Origin: Amanita rubescens
Lineage: Eukaryota > Basidiomycota > Agaricomycetes > Agaricales > Amanitaceae
NCBI GenBank assembly: GCA_015039365.1
Contig: WION01000106.1
Coordinates: 91,061 to 155,060 of the forward strand
Reading direction: 5' to 3'
DNA: 64,000 nt
Both the position numbers and the translations under genes were made by a program. This document shows, in pieces, positions 9,480 through 19,602 of the stretch. The stretch's first letter is position 1, and the number at the start of each line of letters is the position of its first letter. Below the pieces are notes generated by a model. It saw only the letters and a program-made list of their open reading frames with translations. It made no database searches and was not told the origin of the DNA.

Positions 9480-11285
9480 ATGCCTGTACGTTCAGCGAGT
9501 ACGGCAGACAAAGACAGCAGTGGGGATAAAATAAGCCTACGCCCAAAAAAGAAACCCGGGCCTGCGAAGCCAGCTGAGTCCATAATAACCTCCGTTGAAA
9601 ACGCGGAAGACTTCCTGCTTCAACAGGGCTTCTTGAAACAAAACGAGACGCTAAACGTAAAAGTGGCACTTACAATACTCCATACGCTCGCAACCAACCC
9701 AAACAGGACTCTCAAACTCCTTACAGACGGCCTGCTCAGCATCTACTTCGCCATGGAACAAGCAGAAGAAGGCGGAGCCTACCGCGAGCGCGAGGCGCGC
9801 GACGACTTTTTGACGCAGGAGATAGGGTCACAGCGCGACTCCATCACAAAACTAGAAGGCCTGGTCTCAAAGTTAGCAACCGATAATCGGGAGACAGCTA
9901 AGGAATTAAGGAAGGACATGGAGGAGACAAAGAAAGGGATAGAATCAGTTAAGCAGTGCATACTCGACGCCCAGACCATTATACCGCCCCAGCCCCAGCC
10001 CACACTCATAGCTAACGCTGAGCAAACAACCTTTTCGGACAGGCCTTCGTACGCGTCAATCACGAACAGGAATGCCTCGCTCCACCACTCCTCAATCATA
10101 GCCAAGGGCAACGATCGCGAGCGACAAATTATCGTCACATTTAGAAACGAAGAGACAAGGAAGGACATGCTTCACCTCACAGCTAGAGAGCTCGTAACGA
10201 AGGCGGACCTAGCCCTAGAAATCATGGCGAATGTCGGTGTGCCGGTTCCCAAAGGAGCAGCCTTCGTCCATGCCACCACCACAAAAAGCGGCGCCGTCAT
10301 TTACCAGATTAATACAAAAAGCGCCGCAAACTGGCTTAAATCTAGCGACAACCTCGAAAACTTCACGCTACACATGGGCAACGCCAACACGACGCATGCA
10401 CGCCTCTTCTATGTCCTAGCAAAATTCGTGCCTATTCAATTCAATCCCGACGACAGACTAAGCCGCAACCTAGTAGAGTCCAACAACGACCTCCCGGCCG
10501 AGGCCATAACGCACGCCAAGTATATCAAGGCCCCAGAACGCAGGAGACCAGGACAACAAACCGCTCATGTCATTTTCGGCTTCAACACGAGGGAACTAGC
10601 CAACAAAGTCATCGAAACAGGCCTAACCATAGAAAACAAACGTAGCCAGGTCGAGAAACTGCTCAACGAACCAACTAGATGCTTCAGGTGTCAAAGCGTC
10701 AAAGGCGACCATCGTGCGGCACAATGCCCTGAAACCGCCCCCACCTGTGCCCGCTGCGCAGAGAACCATAATACCATCGATTGCAAACACGTCGGGACCC
10801 CCCGCTGCACTAACTGCAAACAAGACGGACACTCCGCAGCCGACAGGACCTGCCCCTCTTTCGAGAGAAGTATCGAACGTTACCGAAAGTCCACACCTGA
10901 TGCATGCTACAGATTCTACCCCATAGAAACGGACACATACACGTGGACACCAAGCGACGCTCCCCCTTTCGACTCCTCAAATCTCTCAAGCACCGCACCG
11001 GCCAGAACCCCAAGCTGTACACAGGAAATAGACTCGTCACGACCCGTCGCTGTCAGAACTCCCCTTAGCCCAATCCCGATAAACGAAATGCAGGCCAGCG
11101 CACCCAACCGCAAGCAGGTAACCCTCGTGACCAGAAACCTCCGCCAAAATACCATCCCCATCCCCATCCCCATCCCCGGCAGCTACCCCCCAGACTGGTT
11201 CAGCGACGAACGAGAGATGGACACGCCACCACAACCCAAGCAGCCAACCACGGGCCCCAACACTGAACGTTGGTCTTATGTTTAA
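9480..11285 (+). CDS. LINE ORF1, nucleic-acid-binding Gag-like protein
   Basis: 601 residues, single exon. The N-terminal half is charged with heptad-like stretches around residues 90-160, likely a coiled coil for multimerisation. Around residues 399-459 three zinc knuckles follow one another: CFRCQSVKGDHRAAQC, CARCAENHNTIDC and CTNCKQDGHSAADRTC. The Pro/Thr-rich tail holds a short run of IPIP repeats. This is the expected RNA-binding partner of ORF2. The stop codon overlaps the ORF2 start in ATGTTTAA at 11278-11285. Confidence 0.92.
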   Translation: MPVRSASTADKDSSGDKISLRPKKKPGPAKPAESIITSVENAEDFLLQQGFLKQNETLNVKVALTILHTLATNPNRTLKLLTDGLLSIYFAMEQAEEGGAYREREARDDFLTQEIGSQRDSITKLEGLVSKLATDNRETAKELRKDMEETKKGIESVKQCILDAQTIIPPQPQPTLIANAEQTTFSDRPSYASITNRNASLHHSSIIAKGNDRERQIIVTFRNEETRKDMLHLTARELVTKADLALEIMANVGVPVPKGAAFVHATTTKSGAVIYQINTKSAANWLKSSDNLENFTLHMGNANTTHARLFYVLAKFVPIQFNPDDRLSRNLVESNNDLPAEAITHAKYIKAPERRRPGQQTAHVIFGFNTRELANKVIETGLTIENKRSQVEKLLNEPTRCFRCQSVKGDHRAAQCPETAPTCARCAENHNTIDCKHVGTPRCTNCKQDGHSAADRTCPSFERSIERYRKSTPDACYRFYPIETDTYTWTPSDAPPFDSSNLSSTAPARTPSCTQEIDSSRPVAVRTPLSPIPINEMQASAPNRKQVTLVTRNLRQNTIPIPIPIPGSYPPDWFSDEREMDTPPQPKQPTTGPNTERWSYV

Positions 11286-14200
11286 CACGACCCCAAGAAC
11301 ACCCCCGCTCAATGACAGACACTTACGCATATGGCAACAAAATGTCAACAAATCCCGCAATGCACAAGAAGACCTCCTGGAGTCCCTAAAGACTAAGAAA
11401 TTTGATATCTGTGCTATACAAGAACCATGCATTGACTCTTTTAATAACACCAGGGCAAACTCGAAATGGCGGGTGGTCTACCCAGACACCCATTACACAA
11501 ACCCAAAGAAGACGAGATCAGTCATGCTCGTCAACATATCAGTGCTCACGAACACATGGAACGCCCTAACCACAGACTCCGGCGACGTTACCGCGATCCG
11601 GCTCCAGACAAACGCTGGAACAATCAACATCTTCAACATATACAACGACATAAACAATGACGACGCCCTGCAATCCCTATCACAAACGGCCCAGAGACAC
11701 CATAATGAGGAAGCCAACGAACATATGATCTGGCTCGGCGACTTCAACCGACACCATCCATGCTGGGACGAAGACAGAAACTACCACCTCTTCACGTCTG
11801 CAAACCTCGAACGCGCCCAAATGGTCCTGGACCTCACAATGACCCATAACATGGAAATGGCTCTCCCCAAGGACATCCCAACCTTACGAGCTCTAAACAC
11901 ACGCAATCTCACACGACCGGATAATGTCTTCATCTCGTACTCGCTGATTGATGCGCTAATCTACTGTAACACAGAACCAGAGAAACAACCGGTAAACACA
12001 GACCACTTCCCAATAATCGTCAAGATCGATACTTCAGTTACGCTCCACGAAGAACAGCAACGCTTCAACTTCAAAGAAACCGACTGGGACGAATTCAGGA
12101 AAACACTAAGAGCTCAAACGAGTGGAATACCGAAGCCTAAGACCATTTCCAGCGTTCATGAATTTAACCAAGTCCTAATGAGTCTTGATACAGCCGTACG
12201 CGAAACAATAGAAAAAGTAGTCCCAAAAGCAAAACACTCCCCCCACGCGAAACGCTGGTGGTCTAGCGACCTGAGAAAGCTAAAAAAGGCAGTCGCAAAA
12301 AAAGGCAGGAAATCTTACGGCCGGCGTTCCAGCCCAAACCACCCTGTGCACGAGGAATACAAGCGCTTACGCAACGAATACACAACCGCCATACGCGAGG
12401 CTAAAACTAACCACTGGTCCGAATGGCTAGAGTCCTTAAACGAGACAACGGTGTGGACAGCGGCTAAGTACGCTAACAACCAACCCACAGATGCGGGTCG
12501 AGCAAGGGTCCCCAATCTTAAGGCAAAGCTAAGAGGTAGCGAAGACGATATCACGGCAACAACCAACGATTTGAAGAGTCAAATTTTTTATGAAGCACTG
12601 TTTCCGGAAAAGCCGCCACAGGACGATACACTCAATGGCCACACGTACCCCCCGCCGAGGTGGGAATTCAAGCCTATAACAAATAAACAGATCAAGAGAG
12701 CAATCAACAAAATGCCACCATACAAAGCAACCGCCCCGGATACCGCACCGAACTGCGTCATCAAAGAAGCTAAACAAATCTTGCTACCGTACTTAGGGCC
12801 GCTTTTCCGCGCAACTTTCGACCTCGACTACTACCCAGATGCATGGGCGCGGACCATGACAGTCATCCTTAAGAAGCCAAGCCGGCCAAACTACGAATCC
12901 CCCAACGCATGGAGACCAATCTCCCTTTCAAACGGTTTTGCTCGCTTACTGAACGCCTGCGTTGCTGATGAAATTACAAATAGATGTGAAGCGTACAAAA
13001 TCATACCGAAGAACCACTTTGGAGCGCGCCCGGGCTACACAACAACACAAGCAGTCCACTATTTAACAACAACAATCAAAGACGCATGGCGAAAGAAAAA
13101 GGTTGTATCAGCGCTGTTCTTAGACGTTAAAGGCGCTTTTCCAAGTGTCAACATTGATCGACTGGTCCATGACATGCGCATAAGAGGCATCCCTTGTCAG
13201 TTTACCAGCTGGATAACACAGAGAATGTCCAACAGGAAAACTCAACTCAAATTCGACGATTACACATCAGACATTTTCAACGTCATAAATGGTCTCGACC
13301 AAGGGGACCCGTTTTCACCCATCGCCTACATGATATACAACTCGGATATCTTGGATGTACCAAATCCAAAAAACGGTGAGGACGCTATCTTATTTGTAGA
13401 TGACACGACGATTCTCGCGATAGGCCGCAACTATACTGAGACCCACCAAAAGGTCGAAGAGATGCTAAACCGACAAGGAGGCATCCTACAATGGGCAGAT
13501 GCGCACAATTGCACTTTCGGCATAGAAAAATTCCAACTGGTCGACTTCCTACGAGCAAAAAACATAACAGCGGGAAGGGAAGGTGAAAACGAGCCAATAA
13601 TCATACGGGGACACGAGGTCCAGCCACAAGAATCAGCAAAACTCCTAGGAATCTCAATTGACCGCTGGCTCAACTGGAAAACGCACATAGCAACGACCCT
13701 AGCAAAAGGGGAAAAATGGATCAACCAATTCGGCCGCTTAGCCCGCGTGAGCAAAGGGATCAGCCCCACCTTCGTCCGCCGACTATACCTCACCATAGCA
13801 ATCCCTCGGTTGCTTTACGGCGCCGACATCTTCCTCTCCCCTCAGCAACGTCATAAACTAACGTCACCCAACCCGAGCCCAACTTACAACATCACAGTCA
13901 TGCGACAGCTTGCAATGGTCCAACGCCGAGCATCCATAATGATTACAGGGGCCATGAGAACTACGGCGAGTACCGTTCTGAACGTGCTAACAGACTTACT
14001 GCCAATACACCTAGCAATCGACAAATGGCGTTACAATACAGCCCTGGGCCTCGCAACGATCCCTAAAGGACACCCCCTGCATGGTATGGTACGGCGCTCG
14101 GCACGAAGATATGTACGAAAACATCCCAGCCCCTTACACGAGCTTTTCCACACGTACAACATCAAGCCCGACTCAATGGAGAAGATAATACCCATACGCC

Positions 14201-15129
14201 ACCCCAGCGCGTGGAACCCAGACATCAAAACTGCCATCCCGGACAACAAAGACGCCGCCATCGAACAATGTCGCAAGGACAACGCTGAATACCAGCTGTA
14301 CACGGATGGATCCCTAATGAAGGATGGGGTCGGCGCTGCCGCAGTAATCTATAAAAAAGGCAAACGCATCGCACTCATACAGTTCCATTTAGGGCCAGCC
14401 GCAAAGCACACGGTTTACGAAGCGGAATGTGCCGCAATGGCCCTGGGGGTTTATTCGGTCAAGAACAAACGAGGCGTGAAATCCGTAACAGTTAATGTTG
14501 ATAACCAGGCAGCCATAATCGCATCCACAGAGAGCAAACAGGGACCAGGCAAGTACATTCTCGACAACTTCCATGAGCAAGTCAAGGCACTTAAGCACAG
14601 GAACGACAACATAAAGTTGAAAATCAGGTGGTCGCCAGGCCATGTAGGAATAAAAGGAAATGAAGAGGCGGATGAGGCAGCAAAGGCGGCGAGCGCAGGC
14701 ACATGCAGTATCAGGACAGCGCTACCGAAGCTTTTTAGGAAACCCCTCCCAACCAGTAAATCAGCAGCGAAACAACACTTTAACGCGAAAGTAAAAGAAG
14801 CGGCACGGGAGGCTTGGCGTATGTCGCCCCAAGCGGAAAAACTCAAGGATGTCATCAGCGACAAGGGTGGTAAAAAGTACAGGAAGGCACTGGCAAAGGT
14901 CGACCGCCGCACAAGTAGCCTATGGACGCAACTTAAAACAGGCCACATTGGCCTAAACGCACACCTCCACCGCATCAACATAAGCAAAACCCCTTTATGC
15001 CCGTCATGTAAACAATACAACGAGACAGTAGACCATGTACTACGCCACTGCAGAGCCTACGATGAACTACGGAACCAACTCCGACGAAAGGTCAAGCGAG
15101 TTTACTCCGCGAAGATGGGCCAAACCTGA
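11278..15129 (+). CDS. LINE ORF2: endonuclease, reverse transcriptase, RNase H
   Basis: 1,283 residues, single exon. The N-terminal APE-type endonuclease shows WQQNVNKSRNAQ near residue 18, IQEPC, and WLGDFNRHHPCWD near 151. The reverse transcriptase carries FLDVKGAFPSVN near 614 and the active-site FVDD near 706, where FADD is more usual. RNase H follows with LYTDGSLMKDG near 1006, an acidic YEAECAA and NVDNQAAI. The C-terminal zinc motif is CPSCKQYNETVDHVLRHC. All catalytic blocks are present. It starts inside the ORF1 stop (8-bp overlap), suggesting termination-reinitiation. Confidence 0.95.
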   Translation: MFNTTPRTPPLNDRHLRIWQQNVNKSRNAQEDLLESLKTKKFDICAIQEPCIDSFNNTRANSKWRVVYPDTHYTNPKKTRSVMLVNISVLTNTWNALTTDSGDVTAIRLQTNAGTINIFNIYNDINNDDALQSLSQTAQRHHNEEANEHMIWLGDFNRHHPCWDEDRNYHLFTSANLERAQMVLDLTMTHNMEMALPKDIPTLRALNTRNLTRPDNVFISYSLIDALIYCNTEPEKQPVNTDHFPIIVKIDTSVTLHEEQQRFNFKETDWDEFRKTLRAQTSGIPKPKTISSVHEFNQVLMSLDTAVRETIEKVVPKAKHSPHAKRWWSSDLRKLKKAVAKKGRKSYGRRSSPNHPVHEEYKRLRNEYTTAIREAKTNHWSEWLESLNETTVWTAAKYANNQPTDAGRARVPNLKAKLRGSEDDITATTNDLKSQIFYEALFPEKPPQDDTLNGHTYPPPRWEFKPITNKQIKRAINKMPPYKATAPDTAPNCVIKEAKQILLPYLGPLFRATFDLDYYPDAWARTMTVILKKPSRPNYESPNAWRPISLSNGFARLLNACVADEITNRCEAYKIIPKNHFGARPGYTTTQAVHYLTTTIKDAWRKKKVVSALFLDVKGAFPSVNIDRLVHDMRIRGIPCQFTSWITQRMSNRKTQLKFDDYTSDIFNVINGLDQGDPFSPIAYMIYNSDILDVPNPKNGEDAILFVDDTTILAIGRNYTETHQKVEEMLNRQGGILQWADAHNCTFGIEKFQLVDFLRAKNITAGREGENEPIIIRGHEVQPQESAKLLGISIDRWLNWKTHIATTLAKGEKWINQFGRLARVSKGISPTFVRRLYLTIAIPRLLYGADIFLSPQQRHKLTSPNPSPTYNITVMRQLAMVQRRASIMITGAMRTTASTVLNVLTDLLPIHLAIDKWRYNTALGLATIPKGHPLHGMVRRSARRYVRKHPSPLHELFHTYNIKPDSMEKIIPIRHPSAWNPDIKTAIPDNKDAAIEQCRKDNAEYQLYTDGSLMKDGVGAAAVIYKKGKRIALIQFHLGPAAKHTVYEAECAAMALGVYSVKNKRGVKSVTVNVDNQAAIIASTESKQGPGKYILDNFHEQVKALKHRNDNIKLKIRWSPGHVGIKGNEEADEAAKAASAGTCSIRTALPKLFRKPLPTSKSAAKQHFNAKVKEAAREAWRMSPQAEKLKDVISDKGGKKYRKALAKVDRRTSSLWTQLKTGHIGLNAHLHRINISKTPLCPSCKQYNETVDHVLRHCRAYDELRNQLRRKVKRVYSAKMGQT

Positions 15130-15460
15130 TGATCATGCGTGATCACACCCCAAACGCATGGTCATTCGTTGGCAACGCGTGGCCACGTGTGGCCACGCGT
15201 TATCATGCGTTATCACGCATTACCACGCATGATCATGCATTGCCATGCATGATACACCCCTGATGAATATCCCAACAACCGAATGATCACGCGATGATCA
15301 TTCCTTAATATCCAAACAAACGAATGATCCGCGATGATCATTCATTATCCCTCCTAAAACTCCCACCTCGTCGTTGCAAAATAATCGTTAGCCTGATTTC
15401 ACCATGCGTTGCCTATGCATTGCCCACCCACAATCACGCGTTAATCACGCGTTGCCCAAT
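15130..15460. repeat. ACGCGT / GATCATGC-rich palindromic array in the LINE 3' region
   Basis: Short palindromic words (ACGCGT, GCATGC, TGATCA, GGCCAC) recur every 8-20 bases from just after the ORF2 stop. A similar array lies at 34430-34680. Both face the inverted-repeat block from outside. It may be a structured 3' UTR recognised by the LINE reverse transcriptase. Confidence 0.6.
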
Positions 15461-15655
15461 ATCATTGTCCTCATTAAATCCATCGTTAGTTTCTCAACTA
15501 TTGTAAATATAAGTACCATTTTGTATACGCCGCATTGCTACAATACTAATTATGTAGCAACCAACGATTTTTACTTCATACTACAATGTTGATTTGAGTT
15601 GTATTTATGTATAGAGGCACTATGTGAAGTAGCAATATACGATTAACAATGCGAT

Positions 15656-15920
15656 GCGGTCACTTGAAGACAATCATAGAACTGTACTCACCTTTTGCGG
15701 TTGCAGGGATTACTGAAAGATAATAGTTGAAGTTTCTCCCGTTCCAATGAGTAAATAGAGCCGTACTCACGTTCGAACGTGGTGTAAATACTGATGTGGT
15801 GACTGATAGCAGTGATAGCAGAATGATAACCAACCGAAATAAGGGTTGTGGTTCGCGCGGCCTAGAGTGACGCGTATTTTGAACTGTCATCCAACTCACC
15901 CTCCTCGAGTCTTCCGTCAT
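15656..15920 (-). pseudogene. Truncated left copy of the serial-intron gene
   Basis: ATG at 15920 opens MTEDSRRVSWMTVQNTRHSR, matching the 5' end of the plus-strand gene at 32804. The frame runs through the first donor site with the same intron sequence, then breaks off at the LINE junction. A one-base difference (GGTTGGTT here, GGTTGTT on the right) puts the two copies in different frames downstream. Only the 5' part remains. Confidence 0.6.
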
Positions 15921-16195
15921 GCATGAGTCATCTGCATTCTAATAGATTATAGTGTGCGGAACAGTACACGGACTTCCTCTTCTCCTGAGCCCCTGGTGGT
16001 TAGCGAGAATTTAAATAAGCAGAGTGAGATCGAACACACCTTCCCTCTGCTCACGGCGATGCAGTCACTTCAGGGAACGTCGTCGAATCAACTCAATCAT
16101 CCTTAAGAATACGATATATCAACGCCGGCGAGCGCGAATGGAACTGGCACTTGACCCAAATCGCTAACACCGATCATTATTCTCGTGACGTCACC
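15656..16195 (-). repeat. Left inverted repeat of the 18-kb block
   Basis: Read on the minus strand, it matches 32578-33057 from GGTGACGTCACG through TCGACGACGTTC, CTAACCACCAGG, GAAGACTCGAGGAGG and GTGAGTACGGCTCTATTTAC to GTGACCGC. By eye identity is around 85% over most of the length. It carries one extra segment of about 85 bp near 16090-16170 and several small indels. The outer end stops at the LINE 3' end. Confidence 0.85.
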
Positions 16196-16621
16196 CATTG
16201 CCCAATGTAGCTTGATCACATATATCATGAAACCAGTGGCAAAGCGCGGTAAATCTTCATCCCGGGACCTATCCCGTCTCCTAACAATAGCAGCCAAATG
16301 GTAATTTGAGTGATGAAATCATTTTCCCATCCACAGGCTTCACAGTCGGAAATCTATTCCTGAACCAGAACCCGAAAACGTATCAGGACCCTGAGACTTC
16401 GACGTAGAGAGTGTTAACATAACTTACATTAATACAACATAGCAATTGTTCCTTCGTTGATTGTGATATACCTTTCAAACCTTCAAGTCAAACCACATGC
16501 GACAACCCCAGCGTCGTTCCACCTCTGATCGCCTAAAAGAAATCAGACATCACGACCATCACACCAGATTTATATAACCCGCCTTTTCATTTACCAGAGC
16601 TACCTCCGTATCAGATAAATA
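16196..16621. other. Intergenic upstream of the LTR-broken gene
   Basis: No exon was found. This is presumably the promoter and leader of the gene starting at 16622. Confidence 0.3.
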
Positions 16622-16766
16622 ATGTCACCTTCCCAACCGCCTCATTATCACATCCTACACGATGACGAGTATGTATTCTCTCTATAACTGACCTACCACA
16701 ATGTTGCCTTGTCCTCACCACACCGTTAGACTCTAATCAGGATACGCCAACTGTGTCACATACCGC

Positions 16767-17100
16767 TGTAACAACGAAACGGAGACTGTGGTGTGCAGTC
16801 TCCGATGATCCGATGCGGCCGATGGAGTTCGGCAGCACCAAAGGGTGCTCGTCCACTTCGGTCGCACTCGTCGGGGCTCGGGAATAGTGAACTCAAGTGA
16901 GGGGTAGTAAAAGCTTGTATATCAAACTATCTACGACATGACTATATACTGTATGCCTCGTGTACTACATCCGTCCGATCCGAAACGGTTGAGTCCGACA
17001 CATCGGAGCTGTCGGAACTGTCGGAACAGGGTCCCGAGGTCGAGGGTTCGAGTCCGCGATGAGGTAGTGAGTACAACGTACCCGGAATCGGTACGTTACA
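16767..17100. repeat. Left LTR
   Basis: 334 bp, TGTAAC to GTTACA, apparently identical to 18778-19111. It contains GGTTCGAGTCC at 17045-17055, which matches the pol III B-box consensus. Confidence 0.9.
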
Positions 17101-18777
17101 CCCGCTCACCAGTTTTGAATGTTGACGTCACCGTCAACCTGCATCGGGTCGGTGGATGAACGAGGTGAAGTGTCGGAAGCGGAGTGTCCGAGTTGGAAGG
17201 GCAGCAGAAGTCCGTGATTGAACAAGACGGAATGTCGGCGTCGACGGAAGGGGCATCGGAGGTGAGACGTAGTGTCGACGGCGTCCGATTGTGCGTAGGT
17301 AGTCGCAAACAGGGGAGTCGGGGATGGCGATAGGGTTCAGGAAGTGTCGGAGGTCTCAGTGGCAGTCGGCGTGCTGCGGATGCTGTCGGGAGTGGAGGAG
17401 GGGCGTGTCGAGGTGCGGATAGCAGATGGCGTGTCGGCGGTGGTCATCATAGGCGGTAGAAAATGTCGGCGAGGAGGGGCGCAACTCCCCCGATCGCGGT
17501 CATCCCAGTAATCCAATCAAAAGCACTGACCCCTTGCATTGAGGCTGCTAAGTTGTTTCCTGAGACGCCGTCGGCGCAATACGGTATTAAAGAAAGGCGG
17601 AGGCGAAGTCGGTAAAATCGGCGGTGCTAGTCGAGTCATAAGGGGCCTAATGTGAGTCCTGCGTTGTGCGTACTGATATCCGTTATCCGAGTCTGTCCCA
17701 ACATCCCCCACACTCCGTTAACAATTTGAGGCGATAAGGCTGAGCGGAGGTGATGGCGATGGTGATGAGACGTGTTTGAGGGTCCTATGAGCATGAGATG
17801 TAGCCGTCTGAACGAATACGGCTACGCCGTATCCCGATCCTGGGTAGAAAGAAAAAAAAGGCTGAAAAAAAAAAAGATCTTGACTCGCATGCGTCGGAGG
17901 AATGGCGGTAGCATATGCCGGGTACTGGTGGCATCCGAAAGGCATAGGATGTGGCGGCGGACAGCTGTAGCGAGTGCGATACGTGAAAGGAGAGGCAGCA
18001 GCGTGATCTACACGAGGTGATAAGGCAAGGAGCGCAGTCCGAATAATGAAGGGTCGGGTTGGCGTGGAATAATGACGACTGGCTGGGATGTACTCCGAAG
18101 GTATCCGATGCATGGCGAAATGCGTGCTGCAAGGCGGCTTCTGCGGATGAGCTGCGATAGTGGCGGATGGGTTCCGATGGGCTGCGACTGCGCTGGGGTG
18201 CTCCGATAAGGCTGGGACGAAGACTGCGTCAAGCGGCGGGACGCGATACAGGGGTAGTGCATGCGGATGACACGTGCTGAAAGGTGGTGCATGCGGACGG
18301 TCTGCAGTAATGACTGATGGGATCCGATGGCTTCAATAAGGCAGCAGCGGTGTGTAGGCATCGAGTGGTGAGTCAGAGGAGCAGCTGGGGAACGATGTGG
18401 CTAGCAGATCGGAGTCGGTGAGTGCAAAGGGCAGGAGGGAGTGTCGCTGTGCATGTCGGAAGGTTGGAATGCAGAAGCAGGGGTGCGATGGCATCCGATA
18501 GCGGTGTGGCAGGCTGTAGACGTCGTGTGGTGTGCTTGGCGGACTTCCAATGGTATCTGATGGAATCCGATAAGGGCATGACAGACTGTAGACGTCGTAT
18601 AGCGGGCTCAGCGGGCTGAAATGCAGTGGCAGTGCGCTTTGGCGTGACCAGTAGGTGTATCGGCGAATAGGAATGAGCCAGTGGGGCCGTCCAGGTAGAA
18701 TGAGACCTCCGGGGTCGTTTATGAATGAAAAACGGGGTTGAGTGCGATCCAAAATGGACCGAGCGGTGGGCTCCAGT

Positions 18778-19111
18778 TGTAACAACGAAACGGAGACTGT
18801 GGTGTGCAGTCTCCGATGATCCGATGCGGCCGATGGAGTTCGGCAGCACCAAAGGGTGCTCGTCCACTTCGGTCGCACTCGTCGGGGCTCGGGAATAGTG
18901 AACTCAAGTGAGGGGTAGTAAAAGCTTGTATATCAAACTATCTACGACATGACTATATACTGTATGCCTCGTGTACTACATCCGTCCGATCCGAAACGGT
19001 TGAGTCCGACACATCGGAGCTGTCGGAACTGTCGGAACAGGGTCCCGAGGTCGAGGGTTCGAGTCCGCGATGAGGTAGTGAGTACAACGTACCCGGAATC
19101 GGTACGTTACA
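18778..19111. repeat. Right LTR
   Basis: 334 bp, apparently identical to the left LTR. An ATG at 18949 begins a frame that runs out of the LTR into the disrupted host exon without a stop, giving a 217-codon chimeric frame ending at 19602. Confidence 0.9.
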
Positions 19112-19602
19112 CCGCGGATGATGATTCTGACTTTTCTGAACCATCTACGCCTTCATACTCTGATTCTGACGACGAGATGTCGAACCCAGCCCTCGTTGAA
19201 CGCGTTCCGAGGTTTTGCTGGCTGCCGCCTTCTATTCCATCCGGCCGTTTCGTGTGGAATTGTCCAGGTTGCGATTACTTCATTGATTTTTTAGACCTCC
19301 ACGACGAGGATTTGGAACCACTGCCAGAAAATCTACGTCAGCATATGGCGAGCAAGGAATGGCAGTCAATCAAGGATATTGAGGTTCAAGATGCATTCTC
19401 TTTAATGGTCGACCGTCATTACGCTTTGCATATGCACCAAAGGGGCGTTCAACTGGTAAAAAGGGGTAAAAAGGTGAGCCGTCCGTCTCTACGCCAAGAC
19501 AATACTTGCAACTGGTTTCAGTGGTTTGTAGTGCCATATGAGTCACCGGCTCCGTCTGAGGATAACGGCGCCGCGTCGTCTTCTGTAAATGATCCAATAT
19601 AA

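Larger units (their letters stand above)
9355..15655 (+). mobile_element. Non-LTR retrotransposon (LINE, Tad1-like), near complete
   Basis: The order is: leader of about 125 bp, ORF1 with zinc knuckles, ORF2 with endonuclease, reverse transcriptase, RNase H and a terminal zinc motif, then a roughly 525-bp 3' region rich in ACGCGT and GATCATGC. Both ORFs are intact, so the copy is young and may still be active. The 3' edge is set where similarity to the inverted repeat at 32578-33057 begins. No poly(A) tail and no target duplication were seen. The 5' edge is approximate. Assignment to the Tad1 group rests on domain order and fungal host, not on a phylogeny. Confidence 0.8.
16767..19111. mobile_element. 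Non-autonomous LTR retroelement, 2,345 bp, recent
   Basis: Two direct repeats of 334 bp (16767-17100 and 18778-19111) start TGTAAC and end GTTACA. They appear identical throughout, and a CCGC target duplication flanks the element (16763-16766, 19112-19115). The 1,677-bp interior has no gag or pol frame and is a GC-rich sequence dominated by GTCGG and CCGATGG words. A G-rich tract (GAGCGGTGGG) just before the right LTR is a possible polypurine tract. No convincing tRNA primer site follows the left LTR. It must have moved with proteins supplied elsewhere. Confidence 0.88.
16622..19602 (+). pseudogene. Gene for a CxxC protein, split by an LTR element
   Basis: Exon 1 (ATG 16622) reads MSPSQPPHYHILHDDEY. 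A GT-AG intron ending CTAATCAG leads to exon 2, which starts DTPTVSHTA and is cut at 16766 by the LTR element. After the element, at 19112, the frame resumes exactly with DDDSDFSEPSTPSYSDSDDE and runs to TAA at 19600-19602. Removing the element plus one CCGC copy restores one open frame of about 190 codons. The protein has an acidic N-terminus, then FCWLPPSIPSGRFVW, a CPGC motif in NCPGCDYFIDFLDLHDED, and an acidic, Ser-rich end. I do not recognise the family. An LTR-derived ATG at 18949 is in frame with the 3' part. Confidence 0.7.

Noticed and set aside
11037..11450. Minus-strand frame across the ORF1/ORF2 junction
   Set aside because: Shadow of two overlapping intact plus-strand ORFs.
14451..15020. 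Long minus-strand frame of 189 codons
   Set aside because: Shadow of the intact LINE ORF2 on the plus strand.
15660..16020. Left inverted repeat as a stand-alone gene
   Set aside because: The frame is truncated by the LINE and lacks the downstream exons present on the right, so it is called a pseudogene copy.
17045..17055. A tRNA gene in the LTR
   Set aside because: Only the T-arm-like B-box is present. No acceptor stem, anticodon arm or A-box could be folded around it, so it is reported as a motif only.
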